A DNA stretch of 40,153 nucleotides from Chloroflexota bacterium (GCA_024277995.1 JAJRUD010000232.1:1-40153), one strand, 5' to 3'. Shown: positions 1-9,463, numbered from the stretch's first letter. Numbers and translations are program-made. The notes: generated by a model from the sequence alone, not told the origin.

Positions 1-613
1 CGAGGGGAAGACGGCCATGGCGGTGGCGCTGGACGACCAGGTGCTGGGCGCGATCGCCGTGGCTGACGTGGTCCGTCCGGAAGCGCGCAGCGCCATCGCC
101 GCCCTGCGCCGCCTGGGAGTCGAGCGGACGATCATGCTCACGGGCGACAACCCGCGCGTCGCGGCGGCCATCGCCGAGCAGGTCGGTCTGACGGCCTACC
201 GGGCTGATCTGCTGCCGGAGGACAAGCTTAGGGTCATCGAAGAACTGAGCGAGGAATACGGCGCGGTGGGTATGGTGGGCGATGGGGTGAACGACGCCCC
301 GGCGCTGGCGCATGCCACGGTAGGGATCGCCATGGGCGGCGCGGCGACGGATGTCGCGCTGGAGACGGCCGATGTGGCCCTGATGGCCGACGATCTCTCC
401 CGGCTGCCCTTCGCTCTGGGTCTGGGCCGCGCCACACGGCGGATCATCTTGCAGAATCTGAGCATCTCTCTGGGTGTGATCGCAACCCTGGTGGTCACGA
501 GCATCACGGGCCTGGCGGGCATCGGCGTGGCCATCCTCTTCCACGAGGGCAGCACGCTGCTGGTGGCCTTCAACGCCCTGCGCCTGCTGCGCTATCGAAA
601 GGCACTGGCATGA
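1..613 (+). CDS. P1B-type heavy-metal ATPase, C-terminal part (5' end outside window)
   Basis: Metal-exporting P-type ATPase in the inner membrane, cut by the window edge. The frame is open from the first bases (EGKTA before the first ATG at 17), so that ATG is internal, not the start. What remains is the end of the ATP-binding/P domain with MLTGDN and the hinge motif MVGDGVNDAPAL, then two C-terminal membrane helices ending in HEGSTLLVAFNALRLL. The HEGST/NALRLL ending is common in Zn/Cd/Pb-type pumps, so a divalent cation substrate is likely, but the CPx motif and N-terminal metal domain are not in view. The stop overlaps the start of the next small gene by four bases (ATGA), which suggests co-translation. 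Confidence 0.93.
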   Translation, partial: EGKTAMAVALDDQVLGAIAVADVVRPEARSAIAALRRLGVERTIMLTGDNPRVAAAIAEQVGLTAYRADLLPEDKLRVIEELSEEYGAVGMVGDGVNDAPALAHATVGIAMGGAATDVALETADVALMADDLSRLPFALGLGRATRRIILQNLSISLGVIATLVVTSITGLAGIGVAILFHEGSTLLVAFNALRLLRYRKALA

Positions 614-894
614 CGGAATCGGCGTGGGATCGCTTCTTTGGCGTCCTGCGTTCCTTTCTGTTCGGCGCCGCCATGTCCTGGGTGATGGCGCCCTACCAGA
701 TCCAGCAGCGCCGCACGCTGGAACGCTTCTACGGTCTCATGGCCACCATGGATCTGCACGGCCTGCCCCTGCTGCGCGAGGCTGACATGCTGCGCCTGCT
801 GCCGTATTTCGTGCCCAGCATGCTCTACTGGCGTCGGCTGACGATCTTCGACCGGGAGCTGGAGGGCGCGGACCTGAAACACATCGGGCACTGA
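610..894 (+). CDS. small conserved-looking protein coupled to the P1B ATPase (unknown function)
   Basis: A 94-residue protein whose ATG overlaps the stop of the ATPase gene (ATGA), so it is probably translated together with the pump. It has one moderately hydrophobic stretch near residues 10-28 (FGVLRSFLFGAAMSWVMAP) followed by a charged, helical region rich in Leu, Arg and Glu. There is no Cys cluster or His-rich tail that would mark it as a metal chaperone. I do not recognise the family. By position it may be a membrane-associated accessory of the efflux pump; that is inference. Confidence 0.75.
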   Translation: MTESAWDRFFGVLRSFLFGAAMSWVMAPYQIQQRRTLERFYGLMATMDLHGLPLLREADMLRLLPYFVPSMLYWRRLTIFDRELEGADLKHIGH

Positions 895-905
895 GGGCGC
901 AGGTG

Positions 906-934
906 GCTGATCTTGTCCCGTTGGGAAGATCAGC
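906..934. other. perfect 9-bp inverted repeat (hairpin) after the small ATPase-linked gene
   Basis: GCTGATCTT and AAGATCAGC are perfect complements separated by 11 nt. It lies 11 nt after the stop of the small gene and before the broken methyltransferase. There is no T-run, so it is not a clear intrinsic terminator; it could be a Rho-dependent 3' end, an mRNA-stabilising hairpin or an operator. Confidence 0.4.
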
Positions 935-1031
935 GCCTGAGCCAGACCTTGAGGGACCGGGCACGGCGCTGGATCACGGCCACGCCTGGACAGGGATGCC
1001 GATCCGGAGTCGGCTATCAGGGGGTGGGAGG

Positions 1032-1584
1032 TTGGGTGACGCACTGCGGCGCACCGCGAAACGCAGCCTGTTGCGCGCAATCCAATCGGCTCGCGCCGTC
1101 CAGGGAAGGGAGCTGATCGATTGGCTGCAGGTTGGGGCTGAGGATGCGGCGCTGGACGTCGGTTGCGGAACGGGGCTGCTGACCCTGCCGCCGGCCGAGC
1201 GCGCCCGCCGGACGGTCGGGCTGGATCTCAGCCCGGCGATGTTGAAAGAAGCTGGCTGCCAAGAGCGCTCGTCTTGGCTCGGCGGTCGAACTGCAGGAGG
1301 GGAGCGCCCTGGAACTGCCCTTCGGCGACGGCGAGTTCACCGTGATCGCCACGGCTTTCATGCTGCTCTATCTGACGCGGGATGAGAAGCTCCAGGCGCT
1401 GGCGGAGCTGCGCCGCGTGCTGGCGCCCGGCGGCCGGCTCGGTTGTCTGAGCAGCCTGGGCGAGGTCGCCGAGGTCTTCCTGCCGCGTGATGAGTGGGAT
1501 GAGCTGCTGTAGGAAGTCGGCTTCAGCGCGGTGGAGATCCGGGAGTGGCATGACGTCTTCCGGCTGGTGAGGGCCCGCAAATAG
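1032..1584 (+). pseudogene. class I SAM-dependent methyltransferase, broken by a frameshift and a stop codon
   Basis: The N-terminal half reads in one frame with SAM motif I (LDVGCGTGLLTL) and LDLSPAMLKEA. Near 1250-1260 the homology jumps to another frame (ELQEGSALELPFGDGEF, then LRRVLAPGGRL), and that frame has an in-frame TAG at 1510-1512 before resuming as EVGFSAVEIREWHDVFRLV to the TAG at 1582. Two independent lesions argue for a real pseudogene rather than one sequencing slip. The start is uncertain: a TTG at 1032 has GGGAGG-like purines just upstream. The final TAG abuts the ATG of the next, intact methyltransferase, so the pair probably once formed an operon. Confidence 0.75.
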
Positions 1585-2199
1585 ATGGACAATCGGCGCA
1601 ATCTCCAGATCTATCGCTGGTGGGCGCTCATCTACGATCGATGGGTGCCGCTGCTCTATGGTCGCGCCCGCCGGCGGGCCATCGCGCTGCTGGACCTGCG
1701 TCCCGGAGAGCGGCTGCTGATCCCGGGCGTCGGTACCGGCCTGGACCTGCCTCGAATCCCACCTCAGGTCTCCGTGGTAGGGGCCGACCTCAGCCCGCAC
1801 ATGCTGGCCAGAGCCGCTCCCAAGGCTGCAGGTCGCGATGTGCGCCTGCTGTTCATGGACGTGCAGGCCCTGGGCTTTCGCCAGGCCAGTTTCGACGCGC
1901 TGCTCTTCAACCTGATCCTCACCGTCGTCCCCGACGGGGCGGCCGCCTTCCGCGAGGGCTGGCGGGTGTTGAAACCCGGCGGCCGCGCCGTGATCTTCGA
2001 CAAGTTCCTCCCCGAGGGCGCCGCCCTCACCGCGCGTCGCCGCGCGCTGGGTCGCCTGCTCATGGGCGTGGGCACGGACCCCAACCGCCGCCTGAGCGAG
2101 ATTCTCGATGGGGTCGCAGGGATGACCGTCGAGCGTGATGAGCCGATCCTGCTGCGCGGGCACTTCCGGGTCCTGCTCCTGCGCAAGGCGCCAGCCTGA
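1585..2199 (+). CDS. class I SAM-dependent methyltransferase
   Basis: A 204-residue Rossmann-fold methyltransferase of the UbiE/PmtA-like type. Motif I is IPGVGTGLDL (residues ~51-60), motif II carries the acidic residue in VVGADLSPHML, and the post-I/IV region is FDALLFNLILTVVPDG, followed by VLKPGGRAVIFDKF (motif VI). The N-terminal RRNLQIYRWWALIYDRW pattern is typical of small lipid or quinone methyltransferases, but the substrate is not determined. It starts directly after the stop of the broken methyltransferase (TAGATG) and ends 12 nt before the MerR-type gene. Its place between metal-efflux genes leaves open a role in metal or metalloid methylation, but no conserved Cys set supports that. 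Confidence 0.85.
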   Translation: MDNRRNLQIYRWWALIYDRWVPLLYGRARRRAIALLDLRPGERLLIPGVGTGLDLPRIPPQVSVVGADLSPHMLARAAPKAAGRDVRLLFMDVQALGFRQASFDALLFNLILTVVPDGAAAFREGWRVLKPGGRAVIFDKFLPEGAALTARRRALGRLLMGVGTDPNRRLSEILDGVAGMTVERDEPILLRGHFRVLLLRKAPA

Positions 2200-2211
2200 A
2201 AGGACCTTCCC

Positions 2212-2613
2212 ATGATGCGCATCGGCCAGGCGGCCCGCGAGCTGGGGATCAACCCCAGGACCATCCGCTACTACGAGTCCATCGGCCTGGTCCCCGAGCC
2301 GCCGCGTTCCCCCTCCGGCTACCGCCTCTACGGCGAAGAGGATCTGGAGCGGCTGGCCTTCATCCTGCGCGCCAGGGCACTGGACCTGACGCTGGAGGAC
2401 ATCCGCGAGATCCTGGCCTTCCGTGAGCGCGGCGAGGCGCCCTGCCGCTACGTGGCCGGCCTGATCGACGAGAAGATCGCACAGGTGGAGGCCAGGATCG
2501 AGGCGCTGCGGCTGCTGCGGAAGGAACTCGAGGAATTGAGCCGGGCGGCGCAGGAGCTGCCGCCGCAGGCGATCCAGGAGAAACACTGCATCTGCCACAT
2601 CCTGGAGGGCTGA
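2212..2613 (+). CDS. MerR-family metal-responsive transcription regulator
   Basis: Cytoplasmic dimeric DNA-bending activator. The N-terminal winged helix ([20 protein letters not shown], with [15 protein letters not shown] as the wing) is followed by a long coiled coil (residues ~83-115). Cys78 lies at the position where divalent-metal members (MerR, ZntR, PbrR) have a metal Cys and CueR-type Cu(I) sensors have Ser. The tail carries a compact HCICH cluster (H125, C126, C128, H129). This points to a thiol-binding metal sensor. The obvious target is the dyad-containing promoter about 95 bp downstream, in front of the YPC ATPase. Start could be 2212 or the next ATG at 2215. It lies 12 nt after the methyltransferase. 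Confidence 0.9.
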   Translation: MMRIGQAARELGINPRTIRYYESIGLVPEPPRSPSGYRLYGEEDLERLAFILRARALDLTLEDIREILAFRERGEAPCRYVAGLIDEKIAQVEARIEALRLLRKELEELSRAAQELPPQAIQEKHCICHILEG

Positions 2614-2630
2614 AGGACGCCCATCGGCCG

Positions 2631-2659
2631 CCGCGACTTCCGAAGTCGCGGGCCATTTT
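2631..2659 (+). terminator. putative intrinsic terminator after the MerR-type gene
   Basis: Nine-base-pair stem CCGCGACTT/AAGTCGCGG with a 3-nt loop, followed after GCCA by a TTTT run at 2656-2659. It sits 17 nt after the regulator's stop and upstream of the next promoter, which fits separate transcription of the ATPase. The T-run is short and offset, so termination efficiency is uncertain. Confidence 0.5.
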
Positions 2660-2705
2660 CCCGCGCCGTTTGACTTCCCAATTTGCTCGAACACGACCTC
2701 TGCCC

Positions 2706-2736
2706 TTGACCTTCCAGTCGCTGGAAGGTGTAGCAT
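2706..2736 (+). promoter_or_regulatory. MerR-type promoter and operator for the YPC P-type ATPase
   Basis: -35 TTGACC (2706-2711) and -10 TAGCAT (2731-2736) are separated by 19 bp, the overlong spacer characteristic of MerR-activated promoters. The spacer holds a perfect dyad ACCTTCCAG-TCG-CTGGAAGGT (2709-2729), closely resembling the ACCTTCC...GGAAGGT operators of the CueR/ZntR/MerR metal-sensor group. The -10 hexamer overlaps the ATG at 2735 given by the longest ORF, so that ATG cannot be the translation start of a transcript from this promoter. Confidence 0.88.
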
Positions 2737-2791
2737 GGATGCAGAAGCCATGGCTCGGGGCCGTGCCCGGGGTCTCGCGGGAGAGTGTGAA

Positions 2792-5071
<2,280 letters not shown>

Positions 5072-5089
5072 TCCTCTGGCTGCCGGGAG

Positions 5090-5362
5090 CGTGGGTCGCC
5101 CGGCGCTGCTGATTGAGATGATTGGGAAAGCAGGGGCGGCTGCCACGCCGCCCCGGTGTGCGCTCGCTCGGGCGTGGGAGCCCGGCGCTGCTGAACGTGC
5201 CGGGGGCGTGGCTCTCCCGGGCGCCGGCGGCTCCTGCGCGGGCGCATCAACGCCGGGCGTGGGAGCCCGGGCTGCTGATTGAGATGATTGGGAAAGCAGG
5301 GGCGGCTCCCACGCCGCCCCGTCGTGCGCTCGCCCGGGCATGGGAGCCCGGATCTGCTGAAC
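5090..5362. repeat. two ~107-bp direct repeats with palindromic GC-rich cores
   Basis: Copies at about 5090-5196 and 5257-5362 share long identical stretches, including CTGCTGATTGAGATGATTGG and GAAAGCAGGGGCGGCT. Within each copy, GGGGCGGC...GCCGCCCC can fold into a hairpin, and the middle GGCTCCCACGCC is the exact reverse complement of the flanking GGCGTGGGAGCC boxes. A degenerate third piece lies between the copies. They fill the ~350-bp gap between the two ATPase transcription units, and no protein gene is convincing here. The structure is REP/BIME-like; it may also serve as a transcription end for the upstream ATPase. Confidence 0.75.
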
Positions 5363-5423
5363 CTGGCGTGAGCATGGATCGCTCGGGCGTCGGCCGCTCT
5401 CACGTTGCCTTGATGGGAAGCTC

Positions 5424-5452
5424 TTGACGCAGGCAGGGGAAGGGAGTAATAT
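5424..5452 (+). promoter_or_regulatory. sigma70-type promoter of the ArsR/ATPase operon
   Basis: -35 TTGACG (5424-5429), 17-bp spacer, -10 TAATAT (5447-5452), a strong match to the housekeeping consensus. The predicted transcription start (~5459) falls inside the operator palindrome that follows, giving a simple steric repression layout for the ArsR-family product. Confidence 0.8.
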
Positions 5453-5468
5453 CAGCCATTGCTGATAT
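5449..5468. promoter_or_regulatory. ArsR-family operator, perfect palindrome over the -10/start region
   Basis: ATATCAGC-CATT-GCTGATAT is a perfect 8-4-8 inverted repeat overlapping the -10 element and the predicted transcription start. ArsR/SmtB repressors bind imperfect or perfect dyads in this position and release on metal binding. The ORF-track ATG at 5467 lies inside this palindrome, which supports the downstream ATG at 5494. Confidence 0.8.
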
Positions 5469-5493
5469 GTTGTCTTGCCCCGGGAGATCGCTC

Positions 5494-5862
5494 ATGCTCA
5501 AAGGCCCGATCCTGCAGACCCTGCCGCTCAAGGCCAAGCTCTTCCGCGGTTTCGGCGACCCCTCACGCCTGGCCATCCTGGAGGCACTGCGCGCCGGCCC
5601 GATGACCGTGGGCGAACTCGTGCGCGCCACGGCCCTCACCCAACCCAATACCTCCAACCACCTGGCCTGCCTGCGCGAATGTGGCCTGGTCCGCACGCGA
5701 CGCCGAGGGCGCTTCATCGAATACCGGCTCAGCGACGCGCGCGTGGACCAGATTCTGGACCTGGCCGGCGCGCTGCTGGCCGAGACGGCGGAGGGCCTGG
5801 AGGCCTGCCCGCGCTACGCCGACCCGGAGCGGGAGACCGCGGCGCGCGAGGGGGTCTCATGA
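5494..5862 (+). CDS. ArsR/SmtB-family metal-sensing repressor, CmtR-like
   Basis: A 122-residue winged-helix repressor (FGDPSRLAILEAL, then TQPNTSNHLACLRECGLV recognition helix, RGRFIEYRLSD wing). Cysteines at 59, 63 and 105 match the CxxxC-plus-tail-Cys arrangement of CmtR-type Cd(II)/Pb(II) sensors (C57, C61, C102 in the mycobacterial protein, from memory). That makes cadmium/lead the best guess for the inducer. ATG 5494 is chosen because GGGAG lies 8 nt upstream and the earlier ATG (5467) sits in the operator. The gene is preceded by its own promoter/operator and overlaps the downstream ATPase start (ATGA), so pump and repressor are co-expressed and autoregulated. Confidence 0.93.
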   Translation: MLKGPILQTLPLKAKLFRGFGDPSRLAILEALRAGPMTVGELVRATALTQPNTSNHLACLRECGLVRTRRRGRFIEYRLSDARVDQILDLAGALLAETAEGLEACPRYADPERETAAREGVS

Positions 5863-7976
5863 GCGCCGCGGCGCCCGAGACCCTTGAAGTGCGCGTCGCC
5901 AACCTGGATTGCGAGAACGAGGCCGCGGCCATCAGGCGCCGGATGGAGGGCGCGCCGGGTCTGCTGGCTCTGGAGATCTTTCCCCGTTCTGCCAAAGTGA
6001 TCCTGCGCTACGACCCCAAGCGCACCGATCCTCGGGCCCTGAAAGAAGGGCTGGCCGAGGTCGGCTTCCCCGTTCAGCAGGGGCTGGCGCTCCCGGAACC
6101 TCCCCGGCCGTGGCGAAACCCCAAGATGATCACCTCCGTGGTCTCGGGTTCCCTGCTGGGCCTGGGCTGGCTGCTGGGCTGTTCATCATCTCCGGACCGG
6201 GTGAGCCAGGTGCTGTTCTTGCTGGCGCTCACCATCGGCGGGTACTACTTCGCCCGCGAGTCGCTGGAAGCGCTGATCTACCAGCGCCGGGTGGGGATCG
6301 AGCTGCTCATGAGCGTGGCGGCCGTCGTCGCCGCGGCCATGGGCCAGGCGGCCGAAGGCGCCATGCTGGTCTTCCTCTATTCCCTCTCTGAGGCGGCGGA
6401 GACCTACACCGAGGACAAGACGCGTTCCGCCATCCGGGCGTTGATGGAGCTGACGCCGAAGCGGGCCCTGGTGCGGCGCGACGGCCGCGAGGTCGAGGTG
6501 CCCGCCGAGAGCCTGCGGGTGGAGGAGGTCTTCATCGTGCGCGCCGGTGAGGCGGTGGCCACCGACGGGGAGGTCGTCGCCGGCGAATCGGCGGTCAACC
6601 AGGCGCCGGTCACGGGGGAGAGCGTGCCGGTGGAGAAGCGCCCCGGCGATACGCTCTTCGCCGGCAGCGTGAACGGCCAGGGCGCGCTGGAGGTGCGGGT
6701 CATCAGACCCTTCGCCGACAACACGATCCATCGCATCATCCGCATGGTGGAGGATGCTCAGGAGCGCAAAGGTCGCCGCCAGCGCTTCATCGAGCGCTTC
6801 GGAGAGCGCTACAGTCCCGCCGTTCTGGGGGTGGGCGTGCTGCTGGCCTTGCTGCCCCCGATCGCCTTTGGGGCCCCCTGGGAGATCTGGATCGGGCGAG
6901 CGACGGTGTTCGTGGTGGCCGCAGCTCCCTGCGCGCTGGTGATCTCCATCCCCGTCACCTTCGTGGCCGCGCTGGGCACGGCGGCCCGCAGCGGTGTGCT
7001 CTTCAAGGGTGGCGTATACCTGGAGGAACTGGCGCAGGTCACGGTGGTGGCCCTGGACAAGACGGGAACCCTGACCCGGGGCGAGCCGCAGGTGACGGAT
7101 GTCGTGCCCGACCTGGACAGGAGCGCCGATGATCTGCTGGCCGCGGCGGCGGGGGTGGAGGCGCGCAGCCAGCATCCATTGGCGCGTGCCATCCTGGACC
7201 ATGCGCGGTCGCAGGGGATCGACCCTGTCCAGGCGGGGAATTTTCAGGCCCGGACTGGCCTGGGGGCTTCGGCGCTGATCGGCGGCAGACGCGTCTTCGT
7301 CGGCAGCCCTACGCTCTTCGAGGGGGAGCTCGGGATCACGCTCGAAGGGCTGCGGGGGAGCCTGGAACGCCTGGAGACGGAGGGGAAGACGGTGGTGGTT
7401 GTGGGCGATGAGCGCGGCGGCTGGGGACTGATCGCGCTGCAGGACTCCCTGCGCGAGAACGCCCGCCAGGCGGTGGAGGCAATGCGCCGGGAGGGCGTGC
7501 GCAGGGTGGTGATGCTCACCGGCGATCATCAAGCCACGGCGGAGGCCATCGCTCGTGAACTGGGAGTCGACGAGGTCCATGCCGAACTGAAGCCGCAGGA
7601 CAAGCTCGAGCGCGTGCGCCAGCTCACCGAACGCCATGGTCACGTGGCCATGGTGGGCGATGGCGTCAACGACGCCCCGGCCCTGGCGCAGGCAAGTGTG
7701 GGTGTGGCCATGGGTGCTGCCGGCAGCGACGTGGCGCTTGAGACGGCCGACGTGGCCCTGATGGCCGACGACCTGGAGAAGTTGGCTTACGCCCTGCGCC
7801 TGGCGCGGCGCACGCACTCGGTCGTCCGGCAGAACCTGGTGCTCTCGGCCCTGGTGATCGGAGCCCTGGTGGCCGGCGCGCTGGCGGGGGCCTTCAGCCT
7901 GCCGGTGGCCGTGATGGGCCACGAATTGAGCGAGTTCGTGGTGATCGGCTCCGGCCTGCGCATGCTGCGCGGTTGA
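5859..7976 (+). CDS. P1B-type Cd/Zn/Pb-like ATPase (APC motif)
   Basis: Inner-membrane metal pump of 705 residues. It starts with a degenerate HMA fold in which the metal loop is LDCENEAAA (DCxxE instead of CxxC), a variant seen in divalent-metal pumps. Then come the membrane helices, the actuator motif VTGESVPVEK, the transport motif AAPCALVISIP (A356-P357-C358), DKTGTLT (D400), the SQHPLA nucleotide-binding motif, MLTGDH and MVGDGVNDAPAL. The C-terminus ends in MGHELSEFVVIGSGLRMLRG, with an acidic pair in the last helix. The ATG overlaps the repressor stop, so the ORF-track start at 5475 is a frame extension through the ArsR gene. With a CmtR-like sensor, Cd/Pb/Zn export is most likely. Confidence 0.95.
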   Translation: MSAAAPETLEVRVANLDCENEAAAIRRRMEGAPGLLALEIFPRSAKVILRYDPKRTDPRALKEGLAEVGFPVQQGLALPEPPRPWRNPKMITSVVSGSLLGLGWLLGCSSSPDRVSQVLFLLALTIGGYYFARESLEALIYQRRVGIELLMSVAAVVAAAMGQAAEGAMLVFLYSLSEAAETYTEDKTRSAIRALMELTPKRALVRRDGREVEVPAESLRVEEVFIVRAGEAVATDGEVVAGESAVNQAPVTGESVPVEKRPGDTLFAGSVNGQGALEVRVIRPFADNTIHRIIRMVEDAQERKGRRQRFIERFGERYSPAVLGVGVLLALLPPIAFGAPWEIWIGRATVFVVAAAPCALVISIPVTFVAALGTAARSGVLFKGGVYLEELAQVTVVALDKTGTLTRGEPQVTDVVPDLDRSADDLLAAAAGVEARSQHPLARAILDHARSQGIDPVQAGNFQARTGLGASALIGGRRVFVGSPTLFEGELGITLEGLRGSLERLETEGKTVVVVGDERGGWGLIALQDSLRENARQAVEAMRREGVRRVVMLTGDHQATAEAIARELGVDEVHAELKPQDKLERVRQLTERHGHVAMVGDGVNDAPALAQASVGVAMGAAGSDVALETADVALMADDLEKLAYALRLARRTHSVVRQNLVLSALVIGALVAGALAGAFSLPVAVMGHELSEFVVIGSGLRMLRG

Positions 7977-7989
7977 GAGGGGTGAGGCC

Positions 7990-9177
7990 GTGAGTGGAGA
8001 AGAGGGTTTCCTGCTGCGGGGGGTGATCTTGCTCGAAGGGGCGCAGATGGTGCACGACGCGGCCGTGGCCGTAGAGCAGGGGCGAATCAGCTTCGCCGGG
8101 AGGGAGAGCGAGATCGGAGCCGCGCCGGGCCTGCCCGTCTTCGACGGCGGGGGCATGTACCTGGCCCCTGGTTTCATCGATCTGCAGGTGAACGGCGCTT
8201 TCGGGCATGATTTCACCTCCGATCCCGATTCCATCGGTCGGGTCGCGGCGCGTTTGCCGCAGTGGGGCGTGACGGCTTTCCTGCCCACCTTCGTCAGCAG
8301 CCCGCTGGGCGATTACCGGCAGAAGCTGCAGGCGGTGACGGCGGCCCGCAAGGAGGCGCGCGGCGCGCGCGTGCTGGGGGCGCATCTGGAGGGCCCCTTC
8401 ATCAACCCGGCTAAGGCGGGGGCGCACGATGCGGACCTGCTCCTGGAGCCGGGCCTCGAGGCGCTGAAAGAGATGGGCCCCCTGGACGCCCTGCGTCTGC
8501 TCACCCTTGCCCCGGAGCTGCCCGGCGCGCTGCCGGTCATCCGCTGGCTGCGCGAGCGGGATGTGGTCGTCGGGTTGGGGCACAGCCAGGCGACGGAAGC
8601 TCAGGCATTGTATGCGCTGGAAGCCGGTGCGACCTGGGGGACTCATCTCTTCAACGCCATGGGCCCCTTCCACCACCGTGAGCCGGGGCTGGCGGGTGCC
8701 CTGCTCACCTCTCCCTCGGCGAACAGTGGGATCATCGCCGACGGGCGGCACGTCGCACCCGGAGCGCTGCGCCTGGCCTTTTTCTGCCTCGGTCCTGACA
8801 GACTGGCCCTGGTGAGCGACGCCATGGCCGGCGCCGGCGCGCCGCCGGGGGAGTACGCGCTGGGGGACCGCCGGGTGCGCTGCGCCGACGGGCGTGCATT
8901 GCTCGCCGATGGCACCCTGGCCGGCAGCCTGCTGACCATGGCTCGGGCCGTGGGCAACGCGGTAGCGCAGGTCGACTGCACGCCGGCTGAGGCGGCCTTC
9001 ATGGCGTCGGCGGTGCCGGCGCGCGTCCTGGGCCTGGCAGGCAGCCTGGGGCGATTGCGCGCCGGTCGTATGGCGGATCTGGCCCTGCTGGACAGCGACC
9101 TGCAGGTACAGGCCGCCTGGGTAGGCGGGTGCTTGCTCTACGTGGGGGAGGGGGCGCCTGCGAGGATGGTGTGCTGA
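7990..9177 (+). CDS. nagA: N-acetylglucosamine-6-phosphate deacetylase
   Basis: Cytoplasmic amidohydrolase (395 residues) that removes acetate from GlcNAc-6-phosphate in amino-sugar and peptidoglycan recycling. Family motifs are all visible: APGFIDLQVNGAFG (strand 1, with Q-x-N in place of the HxH of other amidohydrolases), HLEGPFINPAKAGAH (metal Glu), VGLGHSQA and THLFNAM (metal/substrate His), LVSDAM (catalytic Asp) and GTLAGS. Length is normal for the family. GTG start at 7990 has GAGAGGGGTGAGG just upstream. It lies 13 nt after the metal ATPase, so it probably shares that transcript although the function seems unrelated. No other amino-sugar gene is next to it. Confidence 0.95.
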   Translation: MSGEEGFLLRGVILLEGAQMVHDAAVAVEQGRISFAGRESEIGAAPGLPVFDGGGMYLAPGFIDLQVNGAFGHDFTSDPDSIGRVAARLPQWGVTAFLPTFVSSPLGDYRQKLQAVTAARKEARGARVLGAHLEGPFINPAKAGAHDADLLLEPGLEALKEMGPLDALRLLTLAPELPGALPVIRWLRERDVVVGLGHSQATEAQALYALEAGATWGTHLFNAMGPFHHREPGLAGALLTSPSANSGIIADGRHVAPGALRLAFFCLGPDRLALVSDAMAGAGAPPGEYALGDRRVRCADGRALLADGTLAGSLLTMARAVGNAVAQVDCTPAEAAFMASAVPARVLGLAGSLGRLRAGRMADLALLDSDLQVQAAWVGGCLLYVGEGAPARMVC

Positions 9178-9205
9178 AGTGGGAGGCGGTGAGCGTGGGC
9201 GCCAC

Positions 9206-9233
9206 TTGAAGCCGGGCTGTATTCTGGTATAGT
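9206..9233 (+). promoter_or_regulatory. promoter of the small basic protein gene
   Basis: -35 TTGAAG (9206-9211), 16-bp spacer, -10 TATAGT (9228-9233) preceded by TGG, an extended -10. The predicted start at ~9240 gives a ~55-nt leader before the ATG at 9296. The ORF-track start (9233) falls in the -10 and is therefore rejected. Confidence 0.65.
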
Positions 9234-9295
9234 TGGTGGTGGTCCCTACGAAGCGTTGGGGGCCGGCACCACTTGAGAGAGGGAGAGAAGCGAAT

Positions 9296-9463
9296 ATGCC
9301 GATGCGTGAGAAAGACCGACAACTTCGCCGACGCCGACGCCGGGTGCTCAAGCTGCGCAAGCTCAAGCGCCGCCTGGTTGAAGCGACGGATACCCGAACT
9401 CGCAGGCGCATTGTCGAGAAGATCAAGCGACTGGACCCCTGGACGGAGATCCCTGAGGTCTAG
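9296..9463 (+). CDS. very small, highly basic protein (55 aa, unknown; DUF6800-like pattern)
   Basis: Fifty-five residues, almost half of them Arg or Lys, with a run of six Arg (LRRRRRRVLKLRKLKRRL), a TDTRTRRRIVEKIKRL helix and a short WTEIPEV tail. The GGGAGAG ribosome site 10 nt upstream and a separate extended -10 promoter support a real gene. The basic helix followed by a (S/D)PW..IP end resembles short proteins I associate with DUF6800, from memory and not certain. An RNA- or ribosome-binding role is possible but unproven. It stands alone: nagA ends 118 nt before it and a terminator follows ~145 nt after. Confidence 0.72.
   Translation: MPMREKDRQLRRRRRRVLKLRKLKRRLVEATDTRTRRRIVEKIKRLDPWTEIPEV

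Noticed and set aside
2735-2791. ORF-track start MDAEAMARG for the YPC ATPase
   Set aside because: It lies in the -10 hexamer of the MerR-type promoter, has no ribosome site, and the N-terminus is not family-like.
5475-5858. N-terminal extension of the APC ATPase through the ArsR gene
   Set aside because: Frame shadow of the repressor; the ATG at 5859 overlaps the repressor stop and gives a normal family N-terminus.
6186-9426. Long minus-strand ORFs of 700 and 510 aa
   Set aside because: Antisense to ATPase and nagA, which have clear motifs; the reverse reading has low-complexity His/Gln/Ala content.
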